A stretch of 64,000 bases of DNA from Streptomyces tsukubensis (GTDB lineage: Bacteria > Actinomycetota > Actinomycetes > Streptomycetales > Streptomycetaceae): assembly GCF_009296025.1 (NCBI RefSeq), contig NZ_CP045178.1, forward strand, positions 2,852,001 through 2,916,000, written 5' to 3'. The stretch's first letter is position 1; the number at the start of each line of letters is the position of its first letter. This document shows positions 9,002 to 64,000 of the stretch, piece by piece. The notes beneath the pieces were generated by a model, which saw only the letters and a list, made by a program, of their open reading frames with translations, had not been told where the DNA came from and ran no database searches. A program made the position numbers and the translations under genes.

Positions 9002-9062
9002 AGGGGTCCTTGCGATATGGGCCCCCGCGGCCTGATCGGACTCCCCTATTGCAAGGACCCCT
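9002..9062. repeat. Interrupted inverted repeat in the lanL/exporter control region
   Basis: Exact 12-bp arms aggggtccttgc (9002-9013) and gcaaggacccct (9051-9062), separated by 37 bp. The pairing continues imperfectly inwards (gatatggg against cccctatt). It could be a large RNA hairpin, a pair of operator half-sites, or the ends of a small relic element. No coding sequence covers it convincingly. Confidence 0.6.
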
Positions 9063-9332
9063 TATGGGAGAGGCGAGTTGGTCTCGACTGGAGGCAGCCG
9101 GGTGATCGCCGGCGCGGCCGGCCACCGGCAAGGCGTGCCCAGACAATCCCCCGTTGGGCTGGCCAGGACCCGATCGAACGAGTTTGAGAACCGACTGGCA
9201 GCGCCCGCAAGCCCTGTCGGCCGTACCGGAACACGCGTTCAGTTATTGGCCGCTGTCCGGCCGTGACACAGCCGGGGCCGCGCCCGTTTTTGGAGCACAG
9301 GTCCCACTCCCGCGTCCAGTTGGAGGAACGTC

Positions 9333-9461
9333 ATGTGTCCCGCTCCCGCTCCTGTCCCGACTCGGCGGTCCCGCGCGACCGGAAGCCGGCTCAGCGCGCT
9401 CCCACCCGGGGTCGATGTCCCCGCCCGCTCCCCCCGGCCCGATACGGGGCCGACGGCATGA
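9333..9461 (+). CDS. Possible 42-aa leader peptide coupled to the exporter
   Basis: The ATG at 9333 has the best ribosome-binding site in the region (ggaggaa, 6-nt spacing from ggagg). The frame ends in a TGA at 9459-9461 that overlaps the exporter ATG at 9458 as ATGA. The peptide (MCPAPAPVPTRRSRATG...) is Pro/Arg-rich and has no recognisable features, and its third-position GC is only about 76%. The alternative is that the same site serves a GTG at 9335, which is in frame with the exporter and would give it a 41-residue longer disordered N-terminus. I cannot decide from sequence alone. Confidence 0.3.
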   Translation: MCPAPAPVPTRRSRATGSRLSALPPGVDVPARSPRPDTGPTA

Positions 9462-11485
9462 GCGAGCCCACCGAATCCCCCGGCTCCTCGGGGGACAGCG
9501 TCCCCGAACCGCGTACCGCCCCACCGCCGCCTTCCGGTGAGAAGACGCTCGACGGGTCGACCGGCGGGCGTGCGGCCCCACTCGACGAGGGGCCCGACGC
9601 CCCCGCGGCGGCGGACCCTTCGACGCCGCAGATGCGGTACGTGGAGGTGACCGGCAGGCGCGAGGCGGCCGGTCGCTCGATCCGGTTGCGCGACATGGCC
9701 CGTCGCCTGCCGCAGTTGGTACGCAGGTCGCTGGCTCTCGCCTGGCGGGTCGACCGACACGCCACCGTCGGTCTCCTGCTGTGCCAGGCGGCCTCCGGCG
9801 CGATGCAGGCCTTGGGCCTGGTCGCCATCAGCGGCACCCTGACCGCCCTGCTGAACAGCGGCGACGTCTACCAACGGCTCCTACAGGCCTGGCCGTCCGT
9901 GGTCCTGCTGGCCGGCGCCGTCGGAGTACGCGCGCTCCTGGGCATCACCGTCAACTGGCTCTCCTCCCGGCTCGGCCCGCTGATGTCACGCGAGGCCGAG
10001 CAGATGCTGCTCACCGGCTGCGCGGAGGTGGAGCTGTGCGCCTACGACGAGCCCGATTTCAACCGGGACCGCGAAGCGGCCGACCGGGGGGCACAGGTCA
10101 CAGGAGAGCTGATCGACCAGGGGCAGGACCTGATCGCCTCGGGGGCTTCCTTCGTCGCGGGGGCCGTCGTACTCGCGGGGGTCCACTGGGTCCTCCTGCC
10201 GCTCCTGGTGGTCGCCAGCTTCCCGCAGGCCCTGGCCCAGGTGAGCGCCGCGCGGGTGCGCTACCTCGCCAACCTCCGCAGCAACGGCGACAATCGGATG
10301 CTCACGGTGTTGCGGTGGCACATCTTCACCAAGGACGCCGCCGACCAGATCCGGGCGGGCACCATGGCAGGCTTCCTCGCCGGCCGCTACCGGCAGACGG
10401 TGGTGCGGATCAACAAGGAGGACCGGGCGGCGGCCGACAAGGGTGCCCGCATGTCCCTGGTGGGCTCCCTGTGCGGAGGGCTCGGGTCGGCGGGCGTGTG
10501 GGGCGCTGTCGTATGGCTGCTCGCCACCGGACGGATCAGTGTCGGGCACGCGGGGACGGCCGTCTTCGCCCTACAGACGGTGGGACAGTCGGTGCGCGCC
10601 CTGGTGTCCGTCGGAGCACGGGCCGTACGCACGGGGCTGTACATGGACGACTGGAGCGGTTTCCTGGAGAAGGCCGGCGGGCACCGCATGGAGCGGGGTA
10701 CGTACCGGCCCGAACCGCCGAAGGAGATCGAGATCAAGGCGCTCTCCCACCGGTACTCGGGGCAGGACACGGACACGCTGTCCGACATCTCGCTGACACT
10801 GCGCCGGGGCGAGGTCACCGCCCTCGTCGGCTACAACGGCTCGGGGAAGTCCACCCTGTCGAAGCTGGTCGGCGGCCTGTATCTGCCCACCGACGGGCAG
10901 GTGCTGTGGGACTCCACCCCCACTGGCGACATCGACCCCCAGGCGCTGTGGCAGCAGGTGGCCCTGGTGCCACAGGACTACGCGCACTGGCCCATGACCG
11001 TGCGCGAGAACGTGACCCAGGGACAGCCCACGGCCGGTGGTGACAAGGCGGTGCGTGAAGCGTGCGCCGCCGCGGGCGCCGACGAGGTCGTCGACAGGCT
11101 CGGCTCCGGCCTCGACACCCTCCTCGCCCGTGAGTGGCTCAACGGGGAGGAGCTGAGCGGCGGCCAGTGGCAGCGCATCGCTCTCGCGCGGGCCTTCTTC
11201 CGCGAGGCCGGACTGCTGGTCCTCGACGAGCCGACCGCCAACCTGGACCCCCGCGCGGAATTCCGCATCTTCCAGCGGCTGCGGGAACTGGCCAGGGACC
11301 GGGTGGTGCTCCTCGTGACCCACCGCATCACCAACGTCGCCGTGGCCGACCGGATCGTGGTACTCGACGAGGGCAGGATCGTGCAGGAGGGCACCTACCG
11401 GGAACTCGCCGAGCGGGAGGGCCTGTTCCGGCAGTTGCTGTCCTACCAAATGACCTCCGAGGCGACGGCTCGGGGCGAGGAGTAG
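9458..11485 (+). CDS. lanT: ABC exporter, ATPase/permease fusion (LanT-like)
   Basis: 675 aa from ATG at 9458; a GTG at 9335 with a good ribosome-binding site is an alternative start. The N-terminal ~90 residues are Pro/Ser/Gly-rich and disordered. A six-helix membrane domain follows (first helix near VGLLLCQAASGAMQALG). The ATPase domain has Walker A GYNGSGKST at about 458-466, signature LSGGQWQRIALARA at about 566, Walker B LLVLDEPTANLD at about 588, and a switch His in LVTHRI. There is no C39 peptidase domain, so it should export without cutting the leader. It is divergent from lanL and is the natural candidate to export the lanthipeptide. A perfect hairpin follows at 11524. Confidence 0.88.
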   Translation: MSEPTESPGSSGDSVPEPRTAPPPPSGEKTLDGSTGGRAAPLDEGPDAPAAADPSTPQMRYVEVTGRREAAGRSIRLRDMARRLPQLVRRSLALAWRVDRHATVGLLLCQAASGAMQALGLVAISGTLTALLNSGDVYQRLLQAWPSVVLLAGAVGVRALLGITVNWLSSRLGPLMSREAEQMLLTGCAEVELCAYDEPDFNRDREAADRGAQVTGELIDQGQDLIASGASFVAGAVVLAGVHWVLLPLLVVASFPQALAQVSAARVRYLANLRSNGDNRMLTVLRWHIFTKDAADQIRAGTMAGFLAGRYRQTVVRINKEDRAAADKGARMSLVGSLCGGLGSAGVWGAVVWLLATGRISVGHAGTAVFALQTVGQSVRALVSVGARAVRTGLYMDDWSGFLEKAGGHRMERGTYRPEPPKEIEIKALSHRYSGQDTDTLSDISLTLRRGEVTALVGYNGSGKSTLSKLVGGLYLPTDGQVLWDSTPTGDIDPQALWQQVALVPQDYAHWPMTVRENVTQGQPTAGGDKAVREACAAAGADEVVDRLGSGLDTLLAREWLNGEELSGGQWQRIALARAFFREAGLLVLDEPTANLDPRAEFRIFQRLRELARDRVVLLVTHRITNVAVADRIVVLDEGRIVQEGTYRELAEREGLFRQLLSYQMTSEATARGEE

Positions 11486-11523
11486 GGCGGTCGTCACGGC
11501 GGACGGCCCGCCCCGCGCGCAGA

Positions 11524-11561
11524 AACGCCCCTCACCCACGTTTCCGTGGGTGAGGGGCGTT
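11524..11561. terminator. Hairpin terminator after the exporter gene
   Basis: Perfect 17-bp stem, aacgcccctcacccacg (11524-11540) paired with 11545-11561, and a TTTC loop. It is 38 bp past the exporter stop and lies between convergent genes, so it can also end transcription of the - strand operon finishing at 11669. Confidence 0.85.
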
Positions 11562-11668
11562 CTCCGTCCCGTGTGCCGGACCGTCAGGACCGTCAGGGCC
11601 GGGTGCCATGAACCGTGGGTCATGGACCATGTGCCACGGGCGGCGCCGACCCGCCGGTCAGTACCTGG

Positions 11669-12604
11669 TCAGCGACGCAGGAACCATTCTGCGGACGGGG
11701 CCTGGCAGTCGCCGATGGTCAGCGGGGTGTTCACCCGGTCGAGCCCGTCGTAGGCCACCTTGAGGCAGAGGCCCTTGCTGGCGTAGTTGTGGATGCGCTT
11801 GCTGCCGTCGGGCATGTCCTCGAACCGCCACTGCTGGTTGTCCTGCATGGAGCTGGTGCAGGCGTGCTCCTGTACGCGGGCGCCGACATCCTGCGCGCCG
11901 TAGTAGGGGAGGTCGAGGCAGAGGCCGTCCTTCACGTTGGCGATCAGCACCAGGTCCGTGCCGCCGGGGCCGACGCCCGCGTGCGAGACGGTGACGTTCC
12001 AGAGCTGGTTGTCGTTGTCGCTGGCGTCGCACGGGTACTGGTCGACCATGCCGTCGCCCTCGGGGTGCCCATCGGCTCCGGGCAGGTCGGCGCACATCCT
12101 CGTCGACTTGTTCGCCAGCACGACGCGCGAGAAACCCTCAGCGGCCATGTTGGCCTTGGGGGTCAGCTTGACCTTCGCCTCCGGCTTCTCGACCGTCTCC
12201 TTCGGCTTCTTGGTCGCGCCGTCGGCCGGCTTCTCGCTCTCCTTCTGCGGCTCGGCCGCGGGGCCACCGCCGACCGACTGCGGCTGCGTCGCGATCTCCT
12301 GCTTCTTCTTCTCCTTCTTGGACTCGGAGGGGCTCGGCGACGGCGAGATGTCCTGGTGCGCCGCCACCTCCTTGGCCTGCAACTTGGCGGCTTCGGCCTT
12401 CTTCTGGTCGCTCTCGTTCTGGTACGAGTGCCACGCGCCGACACCGAGCGTGGCACCGGCGGCGAGCGCCAGCACGGCTATCGCACCGGCGACGCGGGTA
12501 CCGAACCGAGGGCCTTCGCCCGGCTGCCTGGCGGCGTCGGACAGGGCGTCGACGCGCCGGGCCCGTTCCCGCCTCTTCTCGTCCTCGCTCTGGGCCTCAC
12601 TCAC
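11669..12604 (-). CDS. Membrane-anchored ricin-type beta-trefoil lectin
   Basis: 311 aa. The GTG at 12604-12602 (GTG AGT GAG) is preceded by GGGGAG, so I prefer it to an upstream ATG at 12667 that has no ribosome-binding site. A basic cytoplasmic segment (DEKRRERARR) is followed by one membrane helix (about 37-57, VAGAIAVLALAAGATLGVG), then a ~90-residue Lys/Glu/Ser/Pro linker, and from about 155 a RICIN domain with its repeated sugar-binding pattern (DNDNQLWNV, MQDNQQWRF, SAEWFL). Known family role: carbohydrate binding outside the membrane. It lies downstream of two type VII-associated genes on the same strand, with a 152-bp gap that allows a promoter of its own. Confidence 0.85.
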   Translation of the reverse strand: MSEAQSEDEKRRERARRVDALSDAARQPGEGPRFGTRVAGAIAVLALAAGATLGVGAWHSYQNESDQKKAEAAKLQAKEVAAHQDISPSPSPSESKKEKKKQEIATQPQSVGGGPAAEPQKESEKPADGATKKPKETVEKPEAKVKLTPKANMAAEGFSRVVLANKSTRMCADLPGADGHPEGDGMVDQYPCDASDNDNQLWNVTVSHAGVGPGGTDLVLIANVKDGLCLDLPYYGAQDVGARVQEHACTSSMQDNQQWRFEDMPDGSKRIHNYASKGLCLKVAYDGLDRVNTPLTIGDCQAPSAEWFLRR

Positions 12605-12756
12605 TGCTCTCCCCAACCATTCGTCACTTCCCCATCTGCTCTGCCCACACCTCAGACCTGATGGCACCGGTCCCCCGGTTCACAGAAGTTCTTCGGTGCT
12701 CACCAGTACGAGGGTCCGCCCCTCATCATCGTCTTCATCGAATGTCACGCCTACCA

Positions 12757-13521
12757 CTACGGTCCCTGCACTCGCCCGTTGTCACTTCCGTCGTTCTGGA
12801 AGCGGCGGAGCGCGCTCTTCTCGATCAGGAGCGCCACCGGGGCCGAGGAGCTGAGGAACAGCACCTCTTCCTCCGCGCGCAACTTCTCCAGCAGGTCCCG
12901 CACCCGCATCATCTCGTGCGGCGGGAGTTGGTCCGCGTCCAGGTCGGGGGCGTTGGCGAAAACGGCCACGGCGCTGACCCCGTCAGGGGTCTCCGTCACC
13001 GACGGCTTCCCCTCGTCATCCAGACATACGGCGATTTCGGCACCCACGAGGGCGCGGGCGACGTCGTCCTCGGGGCCGTACCCGGTGGCGGCGAGCTGGC
13101 AGGCCGCGTCGGCGGGGCCGACCGGGTCGTTCCAGCCCATCCGCTCGGGCGACGGGCGGTAGTCGGGGTTCCACTCCCACTCGACGATCTCGCCGGTCTC
13201 GTCGGAGCGCCAACGCCCCAGCATGGCCCAGGACGGCGGCTCCTCGCCCTCCGGACTCCGCCAGGCCTGGTCGACGACGTTCAGCCAGTGGTCCGGGGCC
13301 AGTTTCGCCGCCTCGACCATGCCTTCCGGCGGGGGCGGGAAGCCGGGCTCGCCGGGACGGACGAGGACGGGTGCTTCCTCGTCCGTCCCGTCCGTCCCTG
13401 TGGCCGCGTCCGCTCCGGCGGCGTCGGCACCGGTTCCGGAGGCGTCACCGGCGTCCGGTGCGCCCGGGACGCGATTCCCGGGCTCCTGCTCGGAGCCGTT
13501 CGTCTCCGGGGGGTTCGCCAT
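12757..13521 (-). CDS. Type VII secretion system-associated protein
   Basis: 254 aa. The ATG at 13521 is preceded by AGGAGAGAG. An acidic Ala/Gly/Asp-rich N-terminal ~55 residues lead into a conserved domain: EAAKLAPDHWLNVVDQAW, WAMLGRWRSDETGEIVEWEWN, YRPSPERMGW and ACQLAATGYGPEDDVARAL. A C-terminal part then resembles an SseB-like fold ending near VLFLSSSAPVALLIEK. From memory this pattern is what public annotation names type VII secretion system-associated protein in streptomycetes; biochemical function is not established. It is paralogous to the next upstream gene (74-bp gap). No membrane segment. Confidence 0.68.
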   Translation of the reverse strand: MANPPETNGSEQEPGNRVPGAPDAGDASGTGADAAGADAATGTDGTDEEAPVLVRPGEPGFPPPPEGMVEAAKLAPDHWLNVVDQAWRSPEGEEPPSWAMLGRWRSDETGEIVEWEWNPDYRPSPERMGWNDPVGPADAACQLAATGYGPEDDVARALVGAEIAVCLDDEGKPSVTETPDGVSAVAVFANAPDLDADQLPPHEMMRVRDLLEKLRAEEEVLFLSSSAPVALLIEKSALRRFQNDGSDNGRVQGP

Positions 13522-13595
13522 TGCGTTCTCTCTCCTGCTCCTGTTTTACGGTGTGCGGGCCGGGAGGGGTGGGGGCCGGCCCCGCCCCTGTGGGA

Positions 13596-14570
13596 TCAGC
13601 CTGCCGTGTCTTCCCCGGAACTGTCCGCCTCGGCGTCCTTCTTGCCCGCCTTGGCCGCCTTTGTCCCGGCCGCCTTCGCTGACGCCGACTTGGTCGCCGC
13701 TGACTTCGCCGCCGCGCTCTTCGCGGTCGTGGTCTTCGCCGCCGCGGTCTTCGACGCCGCCGCCCTTGTCGCTGTCGGCTTCGTCTCAGCGGCCTTCGCC
13801 GTCGTCCTCGTCGCCGTCTTCGTCTCCGTGGCCTTCGTACGCACCGCCCTGCCCATGACCGGAATGCCATTGCCCACCACGTCGGGCACGCTGTCGGAGT
13901 CGTCCTCCGTCAGGTCCTCCCCGGTGTCCTCGCCGGTGTCGACGGCCTCGCGCAGCGCCTCCGTATCCACTGTCATGCTCACCGGCGCCGAGGGGTTGAG
14001 GTATATCAGGTGCCCCTCGGGGAGCTGCTTGAGGAGTGTGTGTACGGGGTGCAGTGCGAAGGCGAGCCGGCCCGAGGTGTGCAGGTAGGAAGGGGAGGTG
14101 AAGACCGGCACCACCGGGGTCTCACCGTCGGGGGCCACGGCCGCCAGCGGGCTGCCGTCCGCCGCGAGGAAGACCGCGACCTCCTCGGCCTCCGCGAGGG
14201 CGGTGGTCACGTCCTCGCCGGGCCCGTAGCCCGTCGCCGCCAGTTGCACGGCGGCGTCCACGGGGTCCGCGGGCTCCGGCCAGCCGAGGGCCTTCGGGGA
14301 GGGCTGGTACTCCTCGTTCTCCTCCCACTCGACGATCTCGCCCTCCGGGCTGGAACGCCACTGGCCCACCAGCGCCCACGCGGGCGGCGGTCCCTCGCCC
14401 TGCCAGGTGGGGTCGACCATGCCGAGCCAGTGGTCGGGGGCCAGCTTGGCCGCCTCGCGGATCTCTTCCGGCACCTGCGGCATGTTGTCCTCGGCAGCCG
14501 CCGACCCCTCGCCCTCGGGGGCGTCCGCCGCCTGCTCCGTGTATGCGGCGGTCTGCGTCGTCTCACTCAC
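13596..14570 (-). CDS. Type VII secretion system-associated protein with Lys/Ala-rich tail
   Basis: 324 aa. The GTG at 14570 is preceded by AGAGGAAA. Residues ~33-200 repeat the domain of the downstream gene: REAAKLAPDHWLGMVDPTW, WALVGQWRSSPEGEIVEWEEN, YQPSPKALGWPEPADPVD, VQLAATGYGPGEDVTTAL. An acidic stretch near 215 (DTGEDTGEDLTEDDSD) precedes a tail of ~85 residues made almost only of Lys, Ala, Thr and Ser, similar in composition to histone H1 or DNA-binding tails. The downstream paralogue lacks this tail. The gene starts 253 bp after the giant gene's stop on the same strand. Confidence 0.68.
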   Translation of the reverse strand: MSETTQTAAYTEQAADAPEGEGSAAAEDNMPQVPEEIREAAKLAPDHWLGMVDPTWQGEGPPPAWALVGQWRSSPEGEIVEWEENEEYQPSPKALGWPEPADPVDAAVQLAATGYGPGEDVTTALAEAEEVAVFLAADGSPLAAVAPDGETPVVPVFTSPSYLHTSGRLAFALHPVHTLLKQLPEGHLIYLNPSAPVSMTVDTEALREAVDTGEDTGEDLTEDDSDSVPDVVGNGIPVMGRAVRTKATETKTATRTTAKAAETKPTATRAAASKTAAAKTTTAKSAAAKSAATKSASAKAAGTKAAKAGKKDAEADSSGEDTAG

Positions 14571-14823
14571 TGGTATTTCCTCTTGTCCCTTGAAGCAGTT
14601 GCTGCGGGTCTCGGTGCGGAACGGCCTGCGGTGCGGTCTGCGGTGCGGTCTGCGGTGCGGTCTGCGCCGCGGCTCGCGGTGGGTCTGCGGCCTGCGGTGC
14701 GGGGCACCCTATCGCGCTCGGTTTTCGGCAAGGAGTCCACGTCAGACGGGGTCTCTCCCGGCCATCCCGCCTTCACGGGCCGGTCATTCTCTCTGTCGGT
14801 CGCCCGGTCGTTGCCTCTGTACG
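14571..14823 (-). repeat. Intergenic region after the giant gene with a 12-bp tandem repeat
   Basis: 253 bp. The unit ctgcggtgcggt occurs three times in a row at 14626-14661, then degrades, within a G/C-only stretch running to about 14700. On the - strand a tagggt (14711-14706) with a ttgccg (14731-14726) is a poor promoter candidate because the spacing is only 14 bp. No terminator-type hairpin is evident, so readthrough into the type VII-associated genes is possible. Confidence 0.5.

Positions 14824-64000
<49,177 letters not shown>

Larger units (their letters stand above)
8706..9457. other. Divergent intergenic control region of the lanthipeptide locus
   Basis: 752 bp between the lanL and exporter starts. 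It must hold the promoters for both directions, but I cannot assign a -10/-35 pair with confidence. Contents: a small palindrome 43 bp before lanL, a 12-bp interrupted inverted repeat at 9002-9062, and a strong ribosome-binding site (ggaggaa, 9322-9328) 130 bp before the exporter ATG. No RNA gene is recognised. Confidence 0.6.

Noticed and set aside
8775..9035. Possible 86-codon gene starting ATG at 8775 after aaggag
   Set aside because: Spacing between the site and ATG is only 2 nt, the translation (MPGKAHTPTHCGRR...) has no recognisable features, and it runs into the inverted repeat at 9002.
9263..9457. N-terminal extension of the exporter from GTG at 9263
   Set aside because: No ribosome-binding site; the Arg/Pro-rich extension looks non-coding before 9335.
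12605..12667. Upstream ATG start for the lectin gene
   Set aside because: No Shine-Dalgarno there, while the GTG at 12604 has GGGGAG five bases before it and starts with a typical MSEAQSEDE.

Overview
The window looks like a chromosome segment of a Streptomyces-type actinomycete. Base composition is very high in G+C, third codon positions are almost all G or C, GTG starts are common, and terminators are strong hairpins without a T-tract. The genes present also fit that group: a class IV lanthipeptide cluster, proteins resembling Streptomyces type VII secretion-associated proteins, and a giant multidomain protein.

Left part (1-5630, + strand): five genes of unknown function in one direction. 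The first enters from beyond the left edge. The second and third are paralogues built from Ig-like beta domains. The fourth overlaps the third by 4 bp. The fifth looks like a beta-propeller and is visibly richer in A+T than its neighbours. A 16-bp hairpin at 5743-5781 separates this cassette from the next locus, which is transcribed towards it.

Lanthipeptide locus (5794-11561): a 49-codon precursor gene, lying inside no long reading frame, encodes a venezuelin-like peptide (lanA, 5794-5943). It lies directly downstream of a class IV synthetase (lanL, 5991-8705). An ABC exporter gene (9458-11485) is divergent, across a 752-bp control region holding two inverted repeats. A 42-codon reading frame with a strong ribosome-binding site overlaps the exporter start. 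LanL would dehydrate and cyclise the four-Cys, four-Thr core and the exporter would release it. No leader protease is present.

Right part (11669-64000, - strand): a giant gene of at least 16,391 codons enters from the right edge and ends at 14824. It is followed by two paralogous genes resembling type VII secretion-associated proteins and a membrane-anchored ricin-type lectin. The giant protein is a mosaic. From its N-terminal side it has three Cys/His (caspase-like, 'lonely Cys') units, then a long block with second-family Cys/His pockets, ADP-ribosyltransferase-like folds and helical modules. A further ART-like domain keeping a Glu-x-Glu motif follows, then a second copy of the long block, a fourth Cys/His unit, four successive helical/ART blocks, a ~800-residue Pro/Ala/Glu/Ser-rich tail and a final ~200-residue globular domain. 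I count 4 units of the first kind, about 10 second-family pockets (4 with both His and Cys) and 9 ART-like segments. My working idea is a secreted multi-effector or polymorphic toxin-like protein, possibly linked to type VII secretion. The N-terminus that could confirm this is outside the window. All family assignments come from reading motifs; no search or structure prediction was run.
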